The notes below the pieces were generated by a model. It searched no databases, was not told the DNA's origin, and saw nothing but the letters and a program-made list of their open reading frames with translations. Positions 20,091 through 25,900 of a stretch of DNA of 25,900 bases are shown here, one piece after another. Source of the stretch: CAVPEW01 sp050247895 (GTDB lineage: Bacteria; Actinomycetota; Acidimicrobiia; Acidimicrobiales; VFJN01); contig JBFWTJ010000008.1 in assembly GCA_050247895.1 (NCBI GenBank), positions 1 to 25,900 of the forward strand, read 5' to 3'. The first letter of the stretch is position 1; each line of letters begins with the position of its first letter. The position numbers and the translations under genes were made by a program.

Positions 20091-20141
20091 GGCCCGCTGC
20101 CGACCACCTCATCGGGGAAGTGCGGAGGGAGGCGACGGGCC
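20091..20141 (+). ncRNA. Candidate structured RNA (small RNA or proC 5' leader)
   Basis: Downstream of the orphan promoter, the sequence folds by eye into one long imperfect hairpin: GGCCCG (20091-20096) with CGGGCC (20136-20141), GCC (20099-20101) with GGC (20131-20133), then shorter paired steps separated by small symmetric mismatches. No open frame with a plausible start lies in it, and proC has its own leaderless promoter further on. It does not carry the conserved SRP, RNase P or tmRNA sequences I know. Confidence 0.3.
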
Positions 20142-20190
20142 GCCGGCGACGCCCAGGCGGGTGTACCCGGGCCCGGGGTGGCCGGGGCGG

Positions 20191-20196
20191 TAGGTT
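20191..20196 (+). promoter_or_regulatory. -10 box of proC (leaderless)
   Basis: TAGGTT, 8-nt spacer, ATG at 20205. It rejects a longer in-frame start near 20061. Confidence 0.58.
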
Positions 20197-20204
20197 CGCC
20201 GGCG

Positions 20205-20993
20205 ATGGTGGCGCTCCAGATCGTCGGCGGGGGACGGATGGGCGAGGCCCTCGTCCGCGGGTTGCTCACCGCCGGCGGTTGGCGGATGTCCGACGTCGTG
20301 GTCGTCGAGAAGGACGAGGCCCGGCGCGGCGCCCTGGCCGACGAGCTGCCCGGCGTCGAGGTGGTGGCCGAGGTCGTCGAGGCGCAGGGCTCGGTCGTCG
20401 CGGTCAAGCCGGGCGACGTCGTCGCCACCTGCGCGGCCATCGCGCAGGCCGGCAGCGGCCGGCTGCTGTCCATCGCGGCGGGGGTGACCATCGGCGCCAT
20501 CGAGGCGGCCGTCGCCCCCGGGACCCCGGTGGTGCGGGCCATGCCCAACACGCCGGCGGTCATCGGGCGCGGCGCGTCGGCCCTGGCCCCGGGCACCGCG
20601 GCGACCGAGGACGACCTGGCCTGGGCCTCGTCGATCCTGGGTGCGGTCGGGGTGGTGGTCACCGTTCCCGAGCCGCTGCTCGACGCGGTCACCGGCCTGT
20701 CGGGCTCGGGGCCGGCCTACGTCTTCCTCGTCGCCGAGGCCCTCGTCGACGCCGGGGTCCTGGCCGGGCTGCCCCGCGCGGTCAGCGTCGAGCTGGCCCA
20801 GGCCACGCTGCTCGGCTCGGCCGCCCTGCTGGCCGAGTCGGACGAGGGAGCCGAGGCCCTGCGGGCCGCGGTGACCTCGCCGGGGGGCACCACCGCGGCC
20901 GGGCTGCGGGTGCTCGAGCAGCGGGCCGTGCGGGCCGCGTTTCTCGACGCGGTCGCCGCCGCGGCGGAGCGCTCGCGGGCCCTCGGAGGCTGA
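20205..20993 (+). CDS. proC: Pyrroline-5-carboxylate reductase
   Basis: A 262-residue enzyme that reduces 1-pyrroline-5-carboxylate to proline with NAD(P)H, the last step of proline synthesis. It begins with the Rossmann fingerprint IVGGGRMGEALVRGL, then VAVKPGDV, VRAMPNTPAVIGRG, and the family signature TGLSGSGPAYVFLVAEAL with the SPGGTTAAGL segment near the C-terminus. Length and motif order are normal. A small HTH gene follows, as after proC in mycobacteria (Rv0500-Rv0500A). Confidence 0.95.
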   Translation: MVALQIVGGGRMGEALVRGLLTAGGWRMSDVVVVEKDEARRGALADELPGVEVVAEVVEAQGSVVAVKPGDVVATCAAIAQAGSGRLLSIAAGVTIGAIEAAVAPGTPVVRAMPNTPAVIGRGASALAPGTAATEDDLAWASSILGAVGVVVTVPEPLLDAVTGLSGSGPAYVFLVAEALVDAGVLAGLPRAVSVELAQATLLGSAALLAESDEGAEALRAAVTSPGGTTAAGLRVLEQRAVRAAFLDAVAAAAERSRALGG

Positions 20994-21037
20994 CCCGGAC
21001 CCCGTCCGCACCACTGGCCCCACCAGCCACCGGCGGA

Positions 21038-21043
21038 TAGGGT
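21038..21043 (+). promoter_or_regulatory. -10 box of the small HTH gene (leadered)
   Basis: TAGGGT lies 31 nt before the ATG at 21075. The start has AGAAGG at 21061-21066, 8 nt upstream, so the mRNA has a leader. Confidence 0.5.
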
Positions 21044-21074
21044 GCGCCACGGACCTGCGGAGAAGGGGTTTTCC

Positions 21075-21263
21075 ATGGCCACGTCGCGCCCACGCTTCCT
21101 GACGCCGGCCGAGGTCGCCGAGCTGCTGCGGGTCTCGCCGATGACCGTCTACCGGCTCATCAAGGCCGGCGAGATCCGGGCCGCCCGCATCGGGCGGTCC
21201 TTCCGGATCCGCGAACAGGACGTCGACGCCTACCTCCAGGCCCGGTTCGACGACGTCGGCTAG
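21075..21263 (+). CDS. Small excisionase/MerR-like helix-turn-helix protein (Rv0500A type)
   Basis: A 62-residue DNA-binding protein. The winged HTH core is FLTPAEVAELLRVSPMTVYRLIKAGEIRAARIGRSFRI, with a short C-terminal helix QDVDAYLQARF. Mycobacterial Rv0500A, immediately after proC, has the same layout and a very similar core, so this is a conserved chromosomal regulator and not a phage excisionase. It is related in fold to BldC but lacks the BldC GGHRRYRE pattern. No integrase is near. The earlier in-frame GTG at 21042 lies in the promoter and is not used. Confidence 0.85.
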   Translation: MATSRPRFLTPAEVAELLRVSPMTVYRLIKAGEIRAARIGRSFRIREQDVDAYLQARFDDVG

Positions 21264-21284
21264 CCGCCCGGGCCGGCGGGTCGG

Positions 21285-21290
21285 TACCGT
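21285..21290 (+). promoter_or_regulatory. -10 box of the SAM hydrolase gene
   Basis: TACCGT, 10-nt spacer, ATG at 21301. The spacer is a little longer than usual here, so a few leader bases are possible. Confidence 0.45.
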
Positions 21291-21300
21291 CGGCACCGCC

Positions 21301-22170
21301 ATGTCCGGGCCCTTCCAGACCGTCACCTTCCTGTCGGACTACGGCACGGGCGACGAGTTCGTCGGCGTCGTGAAGTCCGTCGTCCGCTCCCTCGCGCCGC
21401 ACGCCGTGGTCGTCGACCTCACCCACGAGGTCGCGCCGTTCGACGTGCAGGGCGCCTCGCTGGTGCTGGCCCGCTCGGTGCAGTACCTGGCCCCGGGCGT
21501 GGTCCTGGCCGTCGTCGATCCCGGGGTCGGGACCGCTCGGCGCGCCGTGGCCGTGGAGGTCGGCGGGGGCCAGAGCTACCTGGTCGGGCCGGACAACGGC
21601 CTGCTGGCCGCGGCGGTCGGGGTCTGCGGGGGTGCCACGGCCGCGGTCGAGCTCACCGATCCCCGCTACCGGCTCGAGGCTCCGGGTGCCACCTTCGCCG
21701 GGCGCGACGTCTTCGCGCCGGCCGCCGCCCACCTGTGCAACGGCGTTCCGTTGTCCGAGCTGGGCCCCGCCCTGGACGTGGCCACCCTGCTGCCCGGCGT
21801 GATCCCCCTGCCCCGCGACGAGGAGGGGACGATCGTGGCCCAGGTGCTGTGGGTCGACCGCTTCGGCAACTGCCAGCTCAACCTGGGCCCCGAGGACGTC
21901 ACCGCCCTCGGCTCGCCGCTGTCGGTCCGCTGGGGCGACCAGGCCCGCACCGCACCGATCGTGGCCGCCTACGACGACCTGGCCCCCGGCCGGGTCGGCC
22001 TGGTCGTGGACAGCTACGGGATGCTGGCCGTGGCGCTGGCCCGGCGCTCGGCCGCGGTCGAGCTGGGCCTGGGCACGGGCACCGAGGTGGTCCTGGCGCC
22101 GGCCGAGGACGGGGCCGCGGCCGGGCCCGATCCCGTCGCGGTGACCCTGTCGGCCCGGAGGCCGGCGTGA
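21301..22170 (+). CDS. S-adenosylmethionine hydrolase (DUF62, SAM hydroxide adenosyltransferase)
   Basis: A 289-residue member of the DUF62 family, which splits SAM into adenosine and methionine using water or hydroxide, related to fluorinase and chlorinase. Markers: FLSDYGTGDEFVG (N-terminal Asp), VVDPGVGTARRAVAVE, GPDNGLL, FAGRDVFAPAAAHL, and WVDRFGNCQLNL in the C-terminal barrel. I do not see the halogenase-specific insertion. It is close to full family length. The stop overlaps the next small ORF start as GTGA. Physiological role: SAM disposal or adenosine supply, not established in these bacteria. Confidence 0.9.
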   Translation: MSGPFQTVTFLSDYGTGDEFVGVVKSVVRSLAPHAVVVDLTHEVAPFDVQGASLVLARSVQYLAPGVVLAVVDPGVGTARRAVAVEVGGGQSYLVGPDNGLLAAAVGVCGGATAAVELTDPRYRLEAPGATFAGRDVFAPAAAHLCNGVPLSELGPALDVATLLPGVIPLPRDEEGTIVAQVLWVDRFGNCQLNLGPEDVTALGSPLSVRWGDQARTAPIVAAYDDLAPGRVGLVVDSYGMLAVALARRSAAVELGLGTGTEVVLAPAEDGAAAGPDPVAVTLSARRPA

Positions 22171-22328
22171 GCGCGCCGGTCCTCGCCGAGCCGGCCGATG
22201 TCGCCGGCACCGTCGCCGCTCGCCTCCCCGTGGGCCGGCCGGGGTGGGGGAGCTCGACGGCCTTCCCTGCACCTCCTGCATCACCGCCCCAGGGGGACCC
22301 GTCGCGGGCCTCGGGGGTGCCCCGATGA
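22167..22328 (+). CDS. Possible 53-residue ORF, translationally coupled, unknown
   Basis: It starts with GTG overlapping the SAM hydrolase stop (GTGA 22167-22170) and ends with TGA overlapping the next ATG (ATGA 22325-22328). The product begins MSAPVLAEPADVAGTVAARL and has a Pro/Ser-rich second half; no known domain or hydrophobic helix. The double four-base overlap argues for a real coupled gene; the composition is typical of a random frame in high-GC DNA. Nothing else fills this interval. Confidence 0.3.
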   Translation: MSAPVLAEPADVAGTVAARLPVGRPGWGSSTAFPAPPASPPQGDPSRASGVPR

Positions 22329-22414
22329 GACCCGGGACGACGTTGGCCCTGGCCGTGCTCCTGGTGCTGATCCTGGGCGCGGCGGTCCTGCAGCTCTTCG
22401 TGCTCGCCCGCTGA
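22325..22414 (+). CDS. 29-residue single-helix membrane peptide
   Basis: The ATG overlaps the previous stop as ATGA. The product consists of a short MRPGTT start, a hydrophobic helix LALAVLLVLILGAAVLQLF, and a VLAR end, a clear single transmembrane span with a basic residue at each end. A hairpin follows its stop directly. It resembles many tiny accessory membrane proteins; function unknown. The clean helix and defined ends make it more likely real than the ORF before it. Confidence 0.5.
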   Translation: MRPGTTLALAVLLVLILGAAVLQLFVLAR

Positions 22415-22415
22415 G

Positions 22416-22436
22416 CCCGGTGCCGGCTCGGCCGGG
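22416..22436. terminator. Hairpin between the 29-residue ORF and the ABC permease
   Basis: CCCG (22416-22419) with CGGG (22433-22436), and GCCG (22422-22425) with CGGC (22429-22432) around a 3-nt loop, with a two-base bulge on one side. It fills the 23-bp gap between convergent stops. Confidence 0.4.
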
Positions 22437-22437
22437 T

Positions 22438-23328
22438 TCAGACCCAGGAGGCGAGCTGGTCCCGGGTGAACCGGCGGGCCCCACCCCGCAGGACCAGCAG
22501 CGCCACGGCCCAGACCACCGCGCCGAGGGCCAGCGCGGCGCCGAGGCCGACCAGCAGCAGGCCGGTCGACTGCCCGACGGCGAGGAAGATGAGCGGGAGG
22601 ATGACCGCGCCGCCGAGCTGGTTGGCCTCCTGGGTGGTGCGGGCCCGGGCCGACACCCTCACCATGACGGCCAGGCCGAGCAGGGCCACGGCGGGAGCGA
22701 CCCACAGGATCATGACCAGCCAGAGGTCGGTGGGGACGAAGGCACGGTGCATCACCGGCCAGGCCACCGCGTTCGACACCACGCAGAACGCGGCGAAGCC
22801 GATCCACGAGACGGCCAGGGCCGGCGCCAGGGCGGTCAGGAGCTTGGCCAGGAACAGGTCCCGGTCCGAGATCGGCAGGTGGAGGAGCGACTCCAGCGTC
22901 TTGCGCTCCCGCTCGCCGGCGAAGGCGTCGGCGGCGAGCACGGCCGACACCATGAGCGGGACGATGAGGAACAGCGGTGCCAACAGGTAGCCGTTGACCA
23001 GCACCACGAGCCGCTCGTGCTCGGGCAGCGCCATGATCGGGTCGCCCAGGTCGCCGGGCAGGCCGTCGATGACCGACGAGAGGTCGACCTGGCGCTGCGC
23101 CGCGGCGGCGAAGCCCACCGCGGCCGGCAGCGCGACCAGGAGCAGCGCGGGGACCAGCAGCATCGGCAGCACGACGGCCTTGGAGCGCCCGACCGCCCGC
23201 AGGTCCTTGGCCACCACGGCCCGGATGGCCCGCCAGTCCGGTGCCGTCCGCCGCGGTGCGGGGTCCGCCCGGTCGGCTGCGCCCGCGGTCCGGGCGGCGA
23301 CGGGCGCGGTGCCGGGGGCGTCGGTCAC
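22438..23328 (-). CDS. ABC-2 type exporter permease (NatB-like)
   Basis: A 296-residue membrane protein. After a Pro/Ala-rich, probably cytoplasmic N-terminus, the motif AIRAVVAKDLRAVGRSKAVV leads into the first helix. A large extracytoplasmic loop (about 70-105) precedes helix 2, and FAGERERKTLESLLHLPISD is the family motif of ABC-2 and NatB-type permeases, followed by four more helices. The GTG start overlaps the ATPase stop (GTGA 23325-23328), so it is coupled to the ATPase. It ends the reverse-strand operon. Substrate unknown; the NatAB and YhaP families export ions or small molecules. Confidence 0.87.
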   Translation of the reverse strand: MTDAPGTAPVAARTAGAADRADPAPRRTAPDWRAIRAVVAKDLRAVGRSKAVVLPMLLVPALLLVALPAAVGFAAAAQRQVDLSSVIDGLPGDLGDPIMALPEHERLVVLVNGYLLAPLFLIVPLMVSAVLAADAFAGERERKTLESLLHLPISDRDLFLAKLLTALAPALAVSWIGFAAFCVVSNAVAWPVMHRAFVPTDLWLVMILWVAPAVALLGLAVMVRVSARARTTQEANQLGGAVILPLIFLAVGQSTGLLLVGLGAALALGAVVWAVALLVLRGGARRFTRDQLASWV

Positions 23329-24329
23329 GGGGTCCCGGCCCCGGTCGGCCGGTCGCTCGCCGGTCGGGCCGCCGCCGGGTCGCCGTCGCGGGCGGCCGCG
23401 GCGCGGGCCTGCACGGCGAAGTAGACGTCCTCCAGGGTCGGGGGCCGGGCGGTCGCCCCGAACACCGGGCCACCGCGTTCGACGAGCAGGCGGACCAGCG
23501 TCGGGACGGTGCCCCGGTCCTCGACCCGGACCCGCGCCCCGCCGGGCACCGGGACCACGGCCAGCACGCCGGGGGCGGCGGCGACCTCGGCGGCCAGCGC
23601 CTCGTCGATCGGCCCGCCGAGGTCGACGTCCACGTCGAGCCCGTGCCAGAGCCGGGCGGCCAGCTCGTCGGGACGGCCGAACGCCTGGAGCCGCCCGTGG
23701 TCGAGCACCGCCATGCGGTGGGCGAGCCGGCCCGCCTCGCCCAGGAAGTGGGTGCACAGCACGATGGTCGCCCCCTCCTCGGAGGCCAGCCCGGCGATGA
23801 GCTCGACGACGTCCCGGGTGCTGGTGGGGTCCAGGCCCGACGTGGGCTCGTCGAGGAACAGGACCTCCGGGCGGTGCAGGAGCGCCCGGGCCAGGGCGAC
23901 CCGCTTGCGCTCTCCGGTCGAGAAGCCCTGCACCTGCCGGTCGGCCCGGTCCGACATCCCGAAGCGCTCGAGCAGCTCGCCGGCCCGCCGGCCGACCTCG
24001 GTGGCGTCCAGGCCGCGGATCCGGCCGGTGACCTCCAGGTTCTCGCGGGCGGTCAGCCGCTCGTCGAGCCCGGCGTGCTCGGTGAGCACCCCGGTGAGGC
24101 GCCGGACGTCGTCGCCACGGGCCATCGGGTCCAGGCCCAGCACCGAGGCGGAGCCCGCGTGGGGTCGCAGCACGCCGTTGAGCATGCGCACCGTGGTGGT
24201 CTTCCCCGCGCCGTTCGGCCCGAGCAGGGCCAGGACCTCGCCCTGGGCCACCTCCAGCGACAGGCCGTCGACCGCCGTCCCACCGGCGAAGCGCCGCGTC
24301 AGGCCCTCGGCGCGGATCGCGGCGGTCAC
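23325..24329 (-). CDS. ABC transporter ATP-binding protein (NatA-like)
   Basis: A 334-residue ABC-2 exporter ATPase. Walker A GPNGAGKT (37-44), signature FSTGE (136-140, where most relatives have SGGQ or SGGE), Walker B FLDEP with Asp160 and Glu161, and switch His194. The region after 220 is an accessory C-terminal domain, ending in a Pro/Ala-rich tail. The GTG start overlaps the stop of the CAP-domain gene (GTGA 24326-24329). It is the middle gene of a three-gene operon: CAP protein, ATPase, permease, all joined by four-base overlaps. Confidence 0.9.
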   Translation of the reverse strand: MTAAIRAEGLTRRFAGGTAVDGLSLEVAQGEVLALLGPNGAGKTTTVRMLNGVLRPHAGSASVLGLDPMARGDDVRRLTGVLTEHAGLDERLTARENLEVTGRIRGLDATEVGRRAGELLERFGMSDRADRQVQGFSTGERKRVALARALLHRPEVLFLDEPTSGLDPTSTRDVVELIAGLASEEGATIVLCTHFLGEAGRLAHRMAVLDHGRLQAFGRPDELAARLWHGLDVDVDLGGPIDEALAAEVAAAPGVLAVVPVPGGARVRVEDRGTVPTLVRLLVERGGPVFGATARPPTLEDVYFAVQARAAAARDGDPAAARPASDRPTGAGTP

Positions 24330-25051
24330 GGTTCGAGCGAGCGCAGGGCGTCGAGGACGGCGCCGACGCGCTCGGGCGACCGGCGGGCCGGCGGGTCGGG
24401 CACGGCGGCCGGTGCCGGCGTGGTGTCGGCCGGCGGTGCGCTGGTGGGCGGCGAGGTCGTGGGCGGCTCGGCCCGGGGCGGTTCGGTCGGCGGGGGCGCC
24501 GGCGCGGTGGTGGGCGGGGCGGTGGGGAGCTGCATGAAGTTGTGGGTGGTGAAGAGCCGGCCCTCGCCGCTGAACTGCACCGCGACCGCCACGTAATTCC
24601 AGTCCGGGTCGACGAGGTTGCGGTAGTGGCTGGGGCTGGCGATGAAGGCGTCCATCAGGCCGTCCACGTCGTAGCCGACGCCGACGTTCTCGCCCAGCTT
24701 GGTCCAGTCGCCGGGGACCTCCGAGGCCAGGCCGGGGTTGTGGCTGATCCGGTCGGCGGCGACCATCCGGGCCGTCCACGCCTGGGCCACCGCGGCGAGC
24801 TCGTCGGACACCTGGAGCTGGGACAGGCCCTGCTCGGCCCGCAGCGCGTTGATCCGGGTCACGAAGTCGGCCACCTGGACCCGGGCCCGGGCCACCTCCG
24901 AGCGGGTCGACGGGGTCGGGAGCTCCAGGGACGTGGGTCGGGCTTCAGCCGGTCCCACCGGCAGGGCGAGGGAGGCCAGGACCACCACGGCGACGAGCGC
25001 CCGCCGCGTCCGACCCTCGGCGCGGGGAGCACGCCGGCTCGGGCTGGTCAC
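24326..25051 (-). CDS. Secreted CAP/SCP-domain protein with a Pro/Thr-rich tail
   Basis: A 241-residue exported protein. Signal peptide: basic residues to about 18, hydrophobic core ALVAVVVLASLALP, cleavage likely near AEA (about 35-37). The CAP domain covers about 58-173: INALRAEQGL, the first His in RISHNPG (His104), LGENVGVG (Glu121), SPSHYRNL (139-146, His142) and a terminal THNFM strand. A Pro/Thr-rich segment (176-222) and a short C-terminal helix follow, without membrane anchor or LPXTG. GTG start with GAGGGA upstream. Bacterial CAP proteins are thought to act on lipids or the cell wall. Translational coupling to the ABC-2 exporter suggests a shared envelope task, an inference. Confidence 0.85.
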   Translation of the reverse strand: MTSPSRRAPRAEGRTRRALVAVVVLASLALPVGPAEARPTSLELPTPSTRSEVARARVQVADFVTRINALRAEQGLSQLQVSDELAAVAQAWTARMVAADRISHNPGLASEVPGDWTKLGENVGVGYDVDGLMDAFIASPSHYRNLVDPDWNYVAVAVQFSGEGRLFTTHNFMQLPTAPPTTAPAPPPTEPPRAEPPTTSPPTSAPPADTTPAPAAVPDPPARRSPERVGAVLDALRSLEP

Positions 25052-25185
25052 GTCCCTCGTGATCGGCGCCCGGCCGGCCCTGCTTGAGCCGGCCCCACGC
25101 ACCACCTCGACCACCTCGCCCGGCACCTCCACCGCCCACGGCGGGGGCCGCACGGGTCGCGGTCCCCGGAGGAGATCTTCCCCCA

Positions 25186-25229
25186 CGCGGCCCGTCGACC
25201 GCCGACCTCGCCGCGTCCCACGGGCCGCG
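25186..25229. repeat. 10-bp inverted repeat in the CAP/rex intergenic region
   Basis: CGCGGCCCGT (25186-25195) and ACGGGCCGCG (25220-25229), perfect, 24-nt spacer. It lies in the 246-bp gap (25052-25297) between the divergent CAP gene and rex. The only other things I see in that gap are the rex promoter and a purine-rich CCGGAGGAGATC near 25168 with no start codon behind it. Confidence 0.35.
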
Positions 25230-25257
25230 AGGTGGCGTGGTCGCCGTCGCCGCCTGC

Positions 25258-25288
25258 TTGTGAGCACGTGAACGTGGCCCGGTACGCT
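25258..25288 (+). promoter_or_regulatory. rex promoter with a possible Rex half-site
   Basis: TTGTGA (25258-25263), 19-nt spacer, TACGCT (25283-25288), then 9 nt and the ATG at 25298. TGTGAGCACGTGAACG (25259-25274) matches nine of the 13 defined positions of the actinobacterial Rex operator TGTGAACNNNTTCACA, almost all in the left half. Autoregulation is possible but the right half is poor. Confidence 0.4.
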
Positions 25289-25297
25289 GGCTCGGTC

Positions 25298-25900
25298 ATG
25301 GACGATGCGGTCGACCCACCTGTCCCCGCCCGGGCGATCAGGGCCCGGCGGAAGATCCCGGAGGCGACCGTGGCCCGGCTCCCGCTGTACCTGCGGAGCC
25401 TGGCCGAGGTCCAGCACGACGGCACGACGACGATCTCCTCGGAGACCCTGGCCGAGCTGGCCGGCGTCAACGCGGCCAAGGTCCGCAAGGACCTGTCCTA
25501 CCTCGGCTCCTACGGCACGCGGGGCGTCGGCTACGACGTCGACTACCTCCTGTTCCACATGAGCCGGCAGCTCGGGCTGACCCAGGACTGGCCCGTGGTC
25601 ATCGTCGGTGCCGGCAACCTGGGCCAGGCCCTGGCCAACTACGGGGGCTTCGGCGAGCGCGGCTTCCCCGTCGCGGCGCTGGTCGACACCGACGCCACCG
25701 TGGTCGGCACCCGGATCCACGGCAACGTGGTCGAGCACCTCGACGACCTGCCCGCCATCTGCGCCCGGCGCGACATCGCCATCGGCATCATCGCCACGCC
25801 GGCCGGCGCGGCCCAGGACGTGGCCGACCGGATCGTCGCCGCCGGGGTGACCTCGGTGCTCAACTGCGCGCCGACGGTCATCACCGTCCCCGACGTCGTG
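25298..25900 (+). CDS. rex: Redox-sensing transcriptional repressor Rex (partial, 3' end outside)
   Basis: 201 codons are in the window with no stop. Rex senses the NADH/NAD+ ratio and represses respiratory genes when NADH is low. N-terminal winged helix: IPEATVARLPLYLRSL, then the recognition region VNAAKVRKDLSYLGSYGTRG (58-76). The Rossmann domain starts with VIVGAGNLGQAL (101-112) and continues with LVDTDATVVG. About 20 residues, the domain-swapping C-terminal helix, are missing. The ATG is supported by a TACGCT box 9 nt upstream. In many actinobacteria hemA follows rex, which would be next outside the window. Confidence 0.95.
   Translation, partial: MDDAVDPPVPARAIRARRKIPEATVARLPLYLRSLAEVQHDGTTTISSETLAELAGVNAAKVRKDLSYLGSYGTRGVGYDVDYLLFHMSRQLGLTQDWPVVIVGAGNLGQALANYGGFGERGFPVAALVDTDATVVGTRIHGNVVEHLDDLPAICARRDIAIGIIATPAGAAQDVADRIVAAGVTSVLNCAPTVITVPDVV

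Noticed and set aside
20082..20204. SRP (4.5S) RNA, 6C RNA or tmRNA in the ybjN-proC gap
   Set aside because: The conserved SRP apical sequence (GGAAGGxAGCAG) and the runs of six C expected of 6C RNA are absent. I keep it as an unassigned candidate RNA only.
21075..21263. Phage or plasmid excisionase, suggesting an integrated element
   Set aside because: No integrase, attachment repeats or other phage genes are near. The place after proC and the sequence match a conserved chromosomal actinobacterial protein.
22198..23424. Several long forward-strand open frames over the second ABC exporter and CAP genes (22198-25271)
   Set aside because: They are antisense to genes with clear motifs, are rich in Arg, Gly and His, and show no domain. 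Long antisense frames are expected at this GC content.
1..25900. CRISPR array, transposon, toxin-antitoxin or restriction system
   Set aside because: I found no evenly spaced direct repeats, no transposase or nuclease motifs and no paired small toxin-like genes in any frame; composition is even throughout.

Overview
The window is a very GC-rich stretch (well over 70% by eye) of ordinary chromosome from an actinobacterium. Markers of the phylum are a WhiB-family protein, a mycothiol glycosyltransferase (MshA), an RsiG-type c-di-GMP-binding anti-sigma factor, a DUF3039 protein and a mycothiol-linked Rv2466c-like oxidoreductase. Sequence style and partial gene order suggest a deep lineage such as Acidimicrobiia (Iamia-like) rather than Mycobacterium or Streptomyces; this is an inference. 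I see no insertion sequence, prophage, integrase, CRISPR array or rRNA. Many genes share one promoter pattern: a TANNNT -10 hexamer 7-10 nt before an ATG or GTG with no Shine-Dalgarno, meaning leaderless mRNAs. I used this pattern to fix many starts.

Layout. 1-1333: end of a cytochrome c oxidase operon (subunit III tail, subunit IV, CtaG). 1377-3067: reverse-strand ABC-2 exporter. 3281-4198: M50 site-2-type protease. 4254-6108: serS and a stand-alone receiver protein. 6142-7550: reverse-strand CcdA plus TlpA thiol-disulfide pair. 7697-8504: a WhiB7-like regulator behind a long leader with a 67-codon ORF, a terminator and a competing antiterminator. 8537-10342: acyl-ACP thioesterase, orn and dut. 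10400-12759: anti-sigma-like protein, ATP-dependent DNA ligase and acyl-ACP desaturase, the last two diverging from a 24-bp palindrome. 12902-14646: Rv2466c-like protein, DUF167, DUF3039, tRNA-Lys(UUU), DksA-type zinc-finger protein. 14729-17186: histidine phosphatase, MoaD-like protein, degenerate CdsA-like membrane protein, Fe-superoxide dismutase. 17276-20027: RsiG, XRE regulator, MshA, YbjN. 20205-22414: ProC, small HTH protein, SAM hydrolase, two tiny overlapping ORFs. 22438-25051: reverse-strand operon of a CAP-domain secreted protein and a second ABC-2 exporter. 25298-end: Rex, cut by the window edge.

Functional themes. Redox and respiration recur: cytochrome oxidase assembly, Ccd/Tlp thiol chemistry, mycothiol synthesis, a mycothiol-type oxidoreductase, SOD and the NADH sensor Rex. 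Signalling is also dense: WhiB7, RsiG, XRE, the receiver protein, the RsbW-like protein and the DksA-like protein.

Most noteworthy are the complete attenuator-like leader of whiB7 with mutually exclusive hairpins; the twin c-di-GMP signature in RsiG, with one Gln replaced by His; two symmetric divergent promoters (orn/dut with overlapping -10 boxes, and ligase/desaturase inside a palindrome); and an unassigned promoter followed by an RNA hairpin between ybjN and proC.
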